Below, piece by piece: positions 16,048 to 23,650 of a stretch of 52,695 nucleotides of DNA (position 1 is the first letter of the stretch; each line of letters opens with the position of its first letter). The translations under genes and the position numbers were made by a program. The stretch lies in the NCBI GenBank assembly GCA_023473795.1, contig JAMCYS010000001.1, forward strand, positions 1-52,695. Reading direction: 5' to 3'. The DNA comes from Chloroflexota bacterium. GTDB taxonomy: Bacteria; Chloroflexota; UBA6077; FW602-bin22; JAMCYS01. The notes under the pieces are model-generated. The model searched no databases. It was given only the letters and a program-made list of their open reading frames with translations, and was not told the DNA's origin.

Positions 16048-16236
16048 ATGTACATCGTCAATATCAACCTGGATGCTTGCGACGGCGCGGGCGAGTGCGT
16101 GGAAGTCTGCCCGGTCGCGATCCTCAGCGTGGTCGACGGCAAGTCGCAGGTTACCGGCGACATGGCCGAATGCCTGGGTTGCGAGAGCTGCGTGGCCGTC
16201 TGCCCGCAGCAGGCCATCACCATTCAGGAAGTCTAG
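16048..16236 (+). CDS. Small bacterial-type ferredoxin with one ligand missing
   Basis: 62 residues, a two-cluster ferredoxin fold. The second motif is complete (CLGCESCVAVCP, Cys42/45/48/52). The first reads CDGAGECVEVCP, so the position normally holding the second cysteine is Ala14. The first cluster would then have three cysteine ligands, as in [3Fe-4S] or labile-[4Fe-4S] ferredoxins; a similar Cys-to-Asp change is known in some sulfate reducers' ferredoxins. It is a single-gene unit with its own promoter and a strong terminator, so it is probably a general electron carrier, possibly for the aldehyde oxidoreductase elsewhere in the window. Confidence 0.9.
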   Translation: MYIVNINLDACDGAGECVEVCPVAILSVVDGKSQVTGDMAECLGCESCVAVCPQQAITIQEV

Positions 16237-16281
16237 CCTAGCGTCCAGATTCCTATCGCCTTTCCAGCGGTTAGGATGTAG

Positions 16282-16336
16282 ACACGAGAAGCCCCGCCGG
16301 TTCGCCAATTGAGACCGGCGGGGCTTCTCGTGTTTG
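16282..16336 (+). terminator. Strong intrinsic terminator of the ferredoxin gene
   Basis: A perfect 20-bp stem (ACACGAGAAGCCCCGCCGGT with its complement at 16314-16333) and a 12-base loop, then TTTG. It would also end transcripts reading in from the minus strand. Confidence 0.88.
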
Positions 16337-16423
16337 AGGCCAAGCTTGCCCAAGTGCCGGCGACAAACCCCATCCCTCGACTCTAGATCCGGCCCGGCAA
16401 CGTGGCTCGCTCCGCGGGGCGAG

Positions 16424-17194
16424 CTAGATTGGGTTCATCTGCCCAGACAGGGGCTGGAGGTTCCGTTCAACCTGTGGGTCCAAGCCCATGAAGGCGATGC
16501 CAGGGAAGCCTGCCCACTCCAAGCTGCGGCGCAGATACTCGACGAACGTTTCGGTCGTCTCTACCTCGCGGAAGCGGCCCGTGCCTCTGTCCGGCCGCGA
16601 CAGGGGAATCCGCACGTTGCGCAGCGGGGTGTCGACGCGCCCATCCGGCAGGCGCACCTCGTAAGGTGCCCCGCCGCTGACGTCGCCTTTGTGATACAAG
16701 TCCGGAGCGAGGGCGACAGTCAGGCGCTCTTCCTCGCTCAGTTCGCTGTCTTCTCTCTGCTCCTCCATCTGTTCCAGCACCCGATCGACGGGATACACCA
16801 CCAACGGGTCAGTCAGGACTTGCTCGCGTCCTGCCTGGTCGAACGAGCCTTGCAGGGAGACACCCCCCACGACCTCCCACCAGGCGCGCAGCGACAACGG
16901 CAGCGGACCCGCTTCGGCCGCTAGGCGGGCGACCTGCTTGGGCGTGTCCGGCGTGGGCGGGAGCCACGCTTCGTTGGCCAGACCTGAGCCGAAACCGGCG
17001 AAACGGTATTGGATACGGCTGAGTTGGTCGACAATTGCCTCGATGTTCTGGCGCGCCCTTGCCATAGTCTCTCGTGCCACCGAGTAGGCATCGTTCCAGA
17101 GCTCGCTACCCTCTGGCAGCGGACCTTCGGACATCATCTCCTGCCAGACCCATTCGCCCAGCACGCGTGGGTTGCGGTAACGCTCGAGGTACAC
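16424..17194 (-). CDS. Hypothetical protein, possibly SUKH/SMI1-like
   Basis: 256 residues, no signal peptide or membrane segment. The central stretch GPLPLSLRAWWEVVGGVSLQGS resembles the helix-strand entry of SMI1/KNR4 (SUKH) proteins, which often act as immunity or regulatory proteins. The rest (YEVRLPDGRVDTPLRN, ETFVEYLRRSLEWAGFPGI) is compatible with that fold. The C-terminus mentions no catalytic motif. Start is GTG at 17194 behind GGAGGGCG. It stands alone next to the phosphodiesterase cluster, with a pair of hairpins between; no toxin gene is adjacent. Identification of the fold is tentative. Confidence 0.7.
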   Translation of the reverse strand: MYLERYRNPRVLGEWVWQEMMSEGPLPEGSELWNDAYSVARETMARARQNIEAIVDQLSRIQYRFAGFGSGLANEAWLPPTPDTPKQVARLAAEAGPLPLSLRAWWEVVGGVSLQGSFDQAGREQVLTDPLVVYPVDRVLEQMEEQREDSELSEEERLTVALAPDLYHKGDVSGGAPYEVRLPDGRVDTPLRNVRIPLSRPDRGTGRFREVETTETFVEYLRRSLEWAGFPGIAFMGLDPQVERNLQPLSGQMNPI

Positions 17195-17361
17195 ACCGCC
17201 CTCCTAAGTCCTCGCTCTTGCGGGTATTCTCCCAGGGAAAGCGCTCCACCTGCAAGGTGGGCAGCGGAGTCTTGGCAACCTCGCTGTCGCGTCTGGATTC
17301 CAGCGGCGGCGTCCACGCTGGAGGGAGAGTCAGAAAGCGAGAAGGCTGGTCGCGGGGATGG

Positions 17362-17443
17362 GATTGCCTTGGCGGCGTTCAGGGAGTCCCCCTGAACGCC
17401 GCCAAGGCAATCGATGGCCCCTCACCGTTCGAGGCGAGGGGCC
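17362..17443 (-). terminator. Two stacked hairpins ending the phosphodiesterase cluster
   Basis: Nearest the gene, GGCCCCTC and GAGGGGCC (17416-17443) form one stem; beyond it a perfect 23-bp stem (17362-17384 with 17390-17412, arms GATTGCCTTGGCGGCGTTC...) closes a five-base loop. They follow the stop at 17453 on the minus strand. Confidence 0.78.
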
Positions 17444-17452
17444 TGGCGTCGT

Positions 17453-19489
17453 CTACGCCTCTACGGCCGGGTTCGGATCTAGCCCCTTCTCGGCCGCCAC
17501 CTTCTGGTATAGCTCCTGCCATTTGGTGGCTTCCGCTTCGGCCTTGCGCTGGAGGTTGAGCCGCAGGTCGGGGTCGACCAGCGCCTCGTAGAGGATCGCG
17601 CCCTCGGCCTGGTGGGGCATCGGGATGCCGATCAGGTAAGCGATGGTCGGCGCCACCGAGGTCAGGTAGGCCATACCCTTGAGGTGCAGGCCCTCTTTCA
17701 CGTTCGGTCCGGCCAGGAAGAAGATCGAACGAATTGAGATGTCCTTCACTCGCGAAGTCGGCAACTCCCGGCCGTGCTCGCCGTCGGCTTCCGGCCGCAC
17801 GGCGAAGATGACGTCGCCGACCCGGTCGCCATAGTGGCCGATCAGCTCCGCCTCGTGCTTCTTCAGCACTATCTGGAAGGCGTGCTTGCCGCTCTTCGGG
17901 TGCCTGTAGGACTTCATGGCCTCGACGATCTCTTCCTGGACCTTGTCGTAGTCCGCTGGATCGACGATGCCATCGATGTCGCGACCCTTCAGGTTCACGT
18001 AAGCGTGAATCGTGCGCTGGACGAAGCCCTTGGTTTGCGACCAATCGACGACACGCTTGCCGTCCACGTTCTTATAGACGAGCAGTCCCGCCTCTTCCAG
18101 CGCCTTGTTAGGATCGATCACGCCCCAGGGTGAGGGGGTGGCGGAGTGGTCGGAGACGACGGCGACGAGCGTGTCCTCGTCGGCCAGGCTCATCAGTTCG
18201 CCCAGCATCCTGTCGATGGATTGGTAGTGGCGGGTATACCAGGAGGTGGCGTTGCGAATCTGGGCCTCGCTGGCGATGTCGGGGTCGAACTGCTGCATGT
18301 AGAAGTGGTTGATGTAGTCGCCGCAGTGCGTCTCCACGTACAGTAGGTCCCAGGGTTTAGTCGAGGTCAAGTACCTGGCTGCCTTGGCCAGCCACTGGTG
18401 CTGGTAGTCCTGCAGCTCGTAGTAGGTGCGCTCGTCGATCCACTCGTAGTGCAAGGCGTCGCGAGCGGGGTTGGTGAAGAAGGGGCCGACGTTCTCGTAC
18501 AGTTCCTCGCCCAGCTCCAGCGGCTGGGTGTAGCCGGAGACGGGCCACAGCTGGGTAGAGAAGAGCTCCATCTCGCCGCCGTCGCGGTTGAGGTTCATCA
18601 GCTTGAAGCGGAACGTGCCCTTGGTGTTGCCCTGGGGCATCAGACCTTCTCGGGTGCGCTGTTCCAGGGTGGCGCGCACCTGAATGTCCTCTTTGCCGCG
18701 ACGATCGCTGGCGCGCAGCTTGGCACGGTCCGCGACCCGCTGAGCCATCTTCTCCTGGTCCACCGTCATGTCGAAGGTGTCGGTTACCCACTCCGACCAC
18801 TGTCCCGAGCGCATGCTGGCCACGGGTTGGGCGGCGTCTTTCTCCTTACAGACCAGCACCGTATCGTAGCCCGAGCCCTTGGATTTCGCGACGAGCAGCT
18901 GGTAGGTGTGTTCGTTGCCGCCGTAGAGCGAGAGCACGACTCGGCCTTCCAGAGCCTCCCACTTCGGGTCAAGGTTCTGCCAGCCCTCGGCGGGTTTGAG
19001 ACGCAACAGGTCGGTCAGGGGTAGCTCTTCGGTGGTGTGCAGGCGCACGGGTCCCAACTCGAAGTAGTTGACGACGCCCGGGCCGCAGCCTTCGATCTGG
19101 AGGCCGTTGTGGCAGGGCGGCCAGGAGACCTCCCACTTGATGAGGATGGGCTTCTTGCCGGCACGCTCAGCCGCCTGCCAGATGTACTCAGCCCGGCACT
19201 TGCGGGTGTCGATGCCCAGGTGGGTCTTGTCCAGCGATTCTTCCGGCTCGTTGGGCAGGTAGAAGTCGGTGATGCCGTGGGTGCCCGGCCAGGCGCCCGT
19301 GGTGATGGTCGTCCAGTTGGGCGGGGTGATGGTGGGCAGCGGCTCGATGATCTCCTTGAAGATGCCCTTCTTCATCATCTTGTCGAAGTTGGGCAGCTTG
19401 CCCTCGCCGACGAAACGCTTGATCAGTTCGGGGTGACCGCCGTCGATGCCCAGAACGATGACCTTCTTCGCTTCTTTCGCTTCTGCCAT
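17453..19489 (-). CDS. Type I phosphodiesterase / nucleotide pyrophosphatase family hydrolase, copy A
   Basis: 678 residues of the alkaline phosphatase superfamily. All metal and nucleophile positions of the nucleotide-pyrophosphatase group can be matched: Asp16 in VLGIDGG, the probable nucleophile Thr55 in LPTITPPNW, the DxxxH pair in ETHCGDYINHFYM, the DH of VVSDHSATPSP and the His of IPMPHQAEG. A large insertion of about 300 residues separates the two halves and must form the substrate cap. There is no signal peptide, so it acts in the cytoplasm. ATG at 19489 follows GGAGCTGCAC. It is a paralogue of the gene at 20288-22330 and is preceded by an OsmC gene, as that one is. The family includes phosphonoacetate hydrolase, phosphodiesterases and phosphomutases; the substrate is unknown. 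Confidence 0.88.
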   Translation of the reverse strand: MAEAKEAKKVIVLGIDGGHPELIKRFVGEGKLPNFDKMMKKGIFKEIIEPLPTITPPNWTTITTGAWPGTHGITDFYLPNEPEESLDKTHLGIDTRKCRAEYIWQAAERAGKKPILIKWEVSWPPCHNGLQIEGCGPGVVNYFELGPVRLHTTEELPLTDLLRLKPAEGWQNLDPKWEALEGRVVLSLYGGNEHTYQLLVAKSKGSGYDTVLVCKEKDAAQPVASMRSGQWSEWVTDTFDMTVDQEKMAQRVADRAKLRASDRRGKEDIQVRATLEQRTREGLMPQGNTKGTFRFKLMNLNRDGGEMELFSTQLWPVSGYTQPLELGEELYENVGPFFTNPARDALHYEWIDERTYYELQDYQHQWLAKAARYLTSTKPWDLLYVETHCGDYINHFYMQQFDPDIASEAQIRNATSWYTRHYQSIDRMLGELMSLADEDTLVAVVSDHSATPSPWGVIDPNKALEEAGLLVYKNVDGKRVVDWSQTKGFVQRTIHAYVNLKGRDIDGIVDPADYDKVQEEIVEAMKSYRHPKSGKHAFQIVLKKHEAELIGHYGDRVGDVIFAVRPEADGEHGRELPTSRVKDISIRSIFFLAGPNVKEGLHLKGMAYLTSVAPTIAYLIGIPMPHQAEGAILYEALVDPDLRLNLQRKAEAEATKWQELYQKVAAEKGLDPNPAVEA

Positions 19490-19542
19490 TGTGCAGCTCC
19501 AAATACAGAGTGCGAGTACCCTCTCCAGAGGGAGTGTCTTTG

Positions 19543-19722
19543 GGGTAGTGCGGAGGCTCGTCCCCCGCGGTCTCATCGGGAATGCCGCCGGAACGGGGAG
19601 CGGACTCAAGTCCGCACTACGAACGACGTAGAGCCCGCGTTTGTAGTAAGGGATTCAGCCCTTCCGATCCCTCCTCAGAAAACCGCCACTAGAACCGCGG
19701 GGGACAAGCCCCCACGCTACGG
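19543..19722. repeat. Cluster of short palindromic repeats between OsmC copy 1 and phosphodiesterase A
   Basis: GTAGTGCGGA (19543-19552) and TCCGCACTAC (19611-19620) are inverted; CGGACTCAAGTCCG is a small palindrome; ACCGCGGGGGACAAGCCCCC followed by ACGCTACGG (about 19693-19722) recurs in similar form at 43599-43618. These are dispersed palindromic units, not coding. Confidence 0.65.
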
Positions 19723-19723
19723 T

Positions 19724-20161
19724 CTAGGAGGCCGCTTCTGCCGCCACGATCCGTATCTTGTGCACCAGCTTGGCCGTGCGGGAGATGGTGTAATGCGCGG
19801 CGCAGTACTTGTCTTCCACGAGGGCCAGGGCACGTTTGACGGCCGCCTCGTCGATGCCGCGACCGGTTATGGTGTGTTCCAGGACGATCTCGGTATAGGC
19901 GGTAGGCGGCTCGTCCGCGCGCACGCCGTCCAGGTTGATCTCGTAGCCGGCGATGTCCTGGTGCATGCGCCGCAGAATGTGGAGCATTGCCCCGCCCAAG
20001 CAACCACCCAGGCTGAGCAGCATGAGTTCCATCGCCCGGAAGCCGGCGTTCTGCCCGCCCTGATCGGTGGGTCCGTCGATGATCAGCGTATGCCCGCTGC
20101 CCGAGCGGGCCCGCCAACGGGCGGGTCCGTCCAGTCGGACGGAGCCGGTCATCCTTGCCAC
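19724..20161 (-). CDS. OsmC family protein, copy 1
   Basis: 145 residues with the OsmC/Ohr fold. The two redox cysteines are in LLSLGGCLGGAM and EDKYCAAHYT, at normal positions, so thiol-dependent hydroperoxide reduction is possible. It shares the sequence plan of the second copy (MELMLLxLGGC, YTEIVLEHTITG, SRTAKL). Start is GTG at 20161 behind AGGAGGCAACC. It lies between the two large phosphodiesterase genes on the same strand. Confidence 0.9.
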   Translation of the reverse strand: MARMTGSVRLDGPARWRARSGSGHTLIIDGPTDQGGQNAGFRAMELMLLSLGGCLGGAMLHILRRMHQDIAGYEINLDGVRADEPPTAYTEIVLEHTITGRGIDEAAVKRALALVEDKYCAAHYTISRTAKLVHKIRIVAAEAAS

Positions 20162-20230
20162 GGTTGCCTCCTGGCAGTGCTGCCGCCGCCGGTGGGATGG
20201 AGACGGTAGGTCGGTGTGTGGCGCGAGCGA

Positions 20231-20262
20231 GGGGAGGAAGCCCGTTTGGGGGCTTCCTCCCC
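20231..20262 (-). terminator. Hairpin between phosphodiesterase B and OsmC copy 1
   Basis: GGGGAGGAAGCC and GGCTTCCTCCCC form a 12-bp stem. No U tract follows on the minus strand, so it may attenuate or protect rather than end the transcript. Confidence 0.45.
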
Positions 20263-20287
20263 GGTCGACACCCCGCGGTGGCGGGGC

Positions 20288-22330
20288 TTACAGGTCGCCC
20301 AACTCCGGCCGGGGGTTCAGATCGTACTCCACGGCGATGCCCCTGTAGAGGGCCCGCCAGCGGTCGCGCTCCTTCTCGGCCTTCTTGCGCATGGTGAGGT
20401 GCAAGTCGGGATCGACCAGCGCCTCGTAGAGCACCGCGCCCTCGGCCTGGTGGGGCATCGGGATGCCCATCAGGTAGCAGATGGTCGGAGTGACCTGGGT
20501 CTGGTAGGCCATGCGCTCCAGGCGCACCCCTTCCTTCACGTTCGGGCCCTTGAGGAAGAAGATCACCCGCATGTCGACGTCCTTGACGCGGGAGGTCGGC
20601 AGCTCGTGGCCGTGCTCCAGGTCCGCCTCCGGTCGGATAGCGTAGACGATATCGCCGACCCGGTCGCCGTAGAGCCCGATGAGCTCGGCCTCGTGCTTCT
20701 TCCAGACCATAGTGTACGGGTTCTTGCCCGACTTGGGGTGCTTGTAGGACTTCATCGCCTCGATGACTTCCTCGCGCACCGCCTCGTAGTCCTCCGGCTC
20801 GACGATGCCGTGCGGGTCGCGCCCCTTGACGTTGAGGTAGACGTAGATGGTCCGCTGGGGATAGGCCTTGGTCTGGGACCAGTCGATCACGCGCTTGCCG
20901 CTCTCGTCGGTCTTGTAGACCAGGAACCCCGCGTTCTCCAGTACCGTGCGGGTGTCCACGTAGCCCCAGGGGGAGGGCGTGCCGGCGTGGTCGGAGATGA
21001 TGCCCACGAGGGTGTCCTCGTCGGCCAGGCTCATCAGTTCGCCCAGCATCCTGTCGATGGATTGGTAGTGGCGAGTGAGCCAGGAGGTGGCGTTGCGAAT
21101 CTGGGCCTCGCTGGCTATGTCGGGGTCGAACTGCTGCATGTAGAAGTGGTTGATGTAGTCGCCGCAGTGCGTCTCCACGTACAGCAGGTCCCACTCACGG
21201 GTGGTCGTGAGGTACTTGGCGGCTTTGGCCAGCCACTGGTGCTGGTAGTCCTGCAGCTCGTAGTAGGTGCGCTCGTCGATCCACTCGTAGTGCAGGGCGT
21301 CGCGAGCGGGGTTGGTGAAGAAGGGGCCGACGTTCTCGTACAGTTCCTCGCCCAGCTCCAGCGGCTGGGTGTAGCCGGAGACGGGCCACAGCTGGGTAGA
21401 GAAGAGCTCCATCTCGCCGCCGTCGCGGTTGAGGTTCATCAGCTTGAAGCGGAAGACGCCCTTGGTCTTGCCCTGGGGCATCAGGCCCTCGCGGGCGCGC
21501 TGGGCCATGGTCAGGCGCGATTGGGTGTCCTGGCCTTCCTTCAGTGCGTAGCTCTTGACCTTAGCCCGCTCCGCCTCGCGCTCCGCCAGTTTCACCGGGT
21601 CGGGGGTCATGTCAAAGACGTCGGTGACCCACTCGGACCACTGGCCCATGCGCATCGTCGCGATAGGCTTGCTCGCATCCTTGTCCTTGAAGACCATAAC
21701 CGTGTCGTAGCCGGAGCCCTTGGACTTTGTGACGAGCGTGTGGTAAATCTGCTCGTTGCCACCGTGCAGGGCCTTGATTACCTGACCCTCCAGGGCCTCC
21801 CACTTAGGATTCAGGTTCTGCCAGCCCTCGGCCTGCTTGAAGTGGACCCGGTCGGTCATCGGCAGGTCCTCGGTGGTGTGCAGGCGCACAGGGCCCAGCT
21901 CGAAGTAGTTGACGACGCCCGGGCCGCAGCCTTCGACCTGGAGGCCGTTGTGCACCGGCGGCCATGAGACCTCCCACTTGATCAGGATCGGCTTCTTGCC
22001 GACCCTTTCGGCGGCCTGCCAGATGTACTCCGCCCGGCACTTGCGCGTGTTGAAGCCGTGCTGGATCTGGTCCAGGTCGTCGCCCGGCTCGTTGGGCAGG
22101 TAGAAGTCGGTGATGCCGTGGGTGCCCGGCCAGGCGCCGGTGGTGATCGTCGTCCAGTTGGGCGGGGTGATGGTGGGCAGGGGCTCGATCATCTCCTTGA
22201 AGACGCCCTGCTCCATCATCTTCTGGAAGTTGGGCAGCTTCCCTTCCTTGACGAAGCGCTTAATGAGCGCGGGGGAGCCCCCGTCGATGCCCAACATGAT
22301 TACTTTCTTGGCTTCCTTAGCTTCCGCCAT
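20288..22330 (-). CDS. Type I phosphodiesterase / nucleotide pyrophosphatase family hydrolase, copy B
   Basis: 680 residues, colinear with copy A. It has the same catalytic set: Asp16, Thr55 of LPTITPPNW, GDYINHF, IISDHAGTPSP and PHQAEG. The N-terminal MAEAKEAKKVIMLGIDGG has no signal peptide. The start follows GAGGAGAGAA. The middle of the gene is almost base-identical to copy A over two stretches (about 21010-21190 and 21224-21450), while flanking parts differ also at third positions, which points to gene conversion. Ends with NPRPELGDL. It follows OsmC copy 2 by 48 bases. Role as for copy A; the retention of two active-looking copies suggests related but different substrates. Confidence 0.88.
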   Translation of the reverse strand: MAEAKEAKKVIMLGIDGGSPALIKRFVKEGKLPNFQKMMEQGVFKEMIEPLPTITPPNWTTITTGAWPGTHGITDFYLPNEPGDDLDQIQHGFNTRKCRAEYIWQAAERVGKKPILIKWEVSWPPVHNGLQVEGCGPGVVNYFELGPVRLHTTEDLPMTDRVHFKQAEGWQNLNPKWEALEGQVIKALHGGNEQIYHTLVTKSKGSGYDTVMVFKDKDASKPIATMRMGQWSEWVTDVFDMTPDPVKLAEREAERAKVKSYALKEGQDTQSRLTMAQRAREGLMPQGKTKGVFRFKLMNLNRDGGEMELFSTQLWPVSGYTQPLELGEELYENVGPFFTNPARDALHYEWIDERTYYELQDYQHQWLAKAAKYLTTTREWDLLYVETHCGDYINHFYMQQFDPDIASEAQIRNATSWLTRHYQSIDRMLGELMSLADEDTLVGIISDHAGTPSPWGYVDTRTVLENAGFLVYKTDESGKRVIDWSQTKAYPQRTIYVYLNVKGRDPHGIVEPEDYEAVREEVIEAMKSYKHPKSGKNPYTMVWKKHEAELIGLYGDRVGDIVYAIRPEADLEHGHELPTSRVKDVDMRVIFFLKGPNVKEGVRLERMAYQTQVTPTICYLMGIPMPHQAEGAVLYEALVDPDLHLTMRKKAEKERDRWRALYRGIAVEYDLNPRPELGDL

Positions 22331-23600
22331 TTCTCTCCTCTGTCCTTGCAGTAGTAGGGCCGCCCGGGGGCCAGCTCCTTACTTGTCCTCTACGATCGTG
22401 AGCGTGTGATTCAGCTTGGCCGTCTTGGAGAACATCGCCGAGGCGGAGCAGTACTTTGACTCCGCCAGGTTGAGCGCTCGCTTGACGTTGGCCTCGTTGA
22501 GCCCGAAACCGGTGATGGTGTGTTCGAGATTGACCTCGGTGTACACCGAGGGCAGATCGTCGGCCCGGGTGCCGTTTAGTTTGAGCTGGTAGCCGGACAC
22601 ATCCTCGCGCATGCGGCGCAGGATCATCAACATGTCGTAGGCCATGCAGCCACCCAGTCCCAAGAGCATCAGTTCCATCGGGCGGAAGCCGGCGTTGTCG
22701 CCGCCCGCCTCGACCGGCCCATCGACAATGACGCTGTGGCCCGAGCCGGCCTCGGCCTTCCAGCGCACGTTTTCCTGCAGGGTAACAACAGCGGTCATCG
22801 TGGACATGCGTAACCTCTTCCTTTGGCGTGGCGCCGGAGCTGCGGCGCAGACGCTCGTAATTGCGGCGGCAAGCCTGCAACTCCAGAATCTTGGCGTCTG
22901 GGTCCTCTAGGGCCTGGTAGATCACGCCGCCTTCACAATCAGCCGGGACCGGCGTCTCGGCCAGGTAGCACACAGTCGGGGCCACGTCGGCCAGCTCGAC
23001 CGGACGGTTGACGACGACGCCGCGCTTCACGCCGGGCCCGTCCATTACCACCAAACCCTCGGCGCCGCCCTCCGGCACGGCCACGAACACCCGCAGGGTC
23101 TCGAAGTCGGCCGCGTCGAGCACCTTGCCGCAGAACTCGTCCGCTTCCGCCAGGCCGCAGGTCGAGGGCACCTGCACGAAGGCGAGGTCCCAGTCCGGGC
23201 TGGACAACAAATAGGAGGAAACCTGGTCGAAGTAGGCGGCATCGCAGGCAGTCGGGGCCACCAGTTCGACGGGATGGTCCTCGTGATATTCAGGCAAGGC
23301 GGAGGCGGGGAAACCCAACAGCAGGCCCCGTTTGCTAGCCTTCTCGGCCGCCTGCCAAAGGTATTGCGCCTGGCACTCCTCCTCGGCGCTGACGCCGTGG
23401 GTCGCGCTGTGCGCGCCTGTGGCCAGGGTCGCCAGACCGGCGGCGGCGGTCTTATCGCCGGCCACCTTAGGGATAGCCACGCCGCTCGCCATCAGCCGCT
23501 GCAAGTTGGCCAGCTTGCCGGCGCGGGCCAGTTCGTAGATCTCGTTGCCGTCGGCGCCCACCAGGGCCGCCACCAGTACCTTCTTGATCTCCTCGGGCAT
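22317..23600 (-). CDS. Degenerate phosphodiesterase-like protein (short paralogue C)
   Basis: Starts at ATG 23600 (MPEEIKKVLVAAL) behind AAAGGAGAG. About the first 265 residues are a shortened relative of the two large phosphodiesterases: VGADGNEIYELARAGKLANL, then TLATGAHSATHGVSAEE, YLWQAAEKASKRG and the C-terminal GVKRGVVVNRP...APTVCYLAETPVPADCEGG. The cap insertion is missing, the DxxxH and DH metal motifs are gone and the last His is replaced, so it is probably catalytically dead. After residue 265 no stop occurs in frame; the literal reading frame runs 160 codons further in Arg/Gly/His-rich sequence, across the entire OsmC gene. The natural end is likely near 22800, either by a lost stop or a frameshift in the assembly. 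Possible regulatory or scaffold role, or a decaying gene. Confidence 0.6.
   Translation of the reverse strand: MPEEIKKVLVAALVGADGNEIYELARAGKLANLQRLMASGVAIPKVAGDKTAAAGLATLATGAHSATHGVSAEEECQAQYLWQAAEKASKRGLLLGFPASALPEYHEDHPVELVAPTACDAAYFDQVSSYLLSSPDWDLAFVQVPSTCGLAEADEFCGKVLDAADFETLRVFVAVPEGGAEGLVVMDGPGVKRGVVVNRPVELADVAPTVCYLAETPVPADCEGGVIYQALEDPDAKILELQACRRNYERLRRSSGATPKEEVTHVHDDRCCYPAGKRALEGRGRLGPQRHCRWAGRGGRRQRRLPPDGTDALGTGWLHGLRHVDDPAPHARGCVRLPAQTKRHPGRRSALGVHRGQSRTHHHRFRAQRGQRQASAQPGGVKVLLRLGDVLQDGQAESHAHDRRGQVRSWPPGGPTTARTEERNGGS
22379..22807 (-). CDS. OsmC family protein, copy 2
   Basis: 142 residues with cysteines in LLGLGGCMAYDML and ESKYCSASAMF, as in OsmC/Ohr peroxidases. It starts at ATG 22807 (MSTMTAVV) behind GGAAGAGG. 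Its whole length is overlapped in another frame by the open extension of the phosphodiesterase-like gene upstream. It forms a pair with phosphodiesterase B, mirrored by OsmC copy 1 with phosphodiesterase A, indicating a segmental duplication of a two-gene cassette. Confidence 0.9.
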   Translation of the reverse strand: MSTMTAVVTLQENVRWKAEAGSGHSVIVDGPVEAGGDNAGFRPMELMLLGLGGCMAYDMLMILRRMREDVSGYQLKLNGTRADDLPSVYTEVNLEHTITGFGLNEANVKRALNLAESKYCSASAMFSKTAKLNHTLTIVEDK

Positions 23601-23650
23601 GAAACTCTCCTTTCACTCTCTACGATCGCTATGCGCACCGTGTCGGTAAC

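Noticed and set aside
20216-21967. Long open frame antisense to phosphodiesterase B (583 codons)
   Set aside because: Shadow of a high-G+C gene on the other strand; Val/His/Leu/Gly-biased text, no family pattern, no ribosome site.
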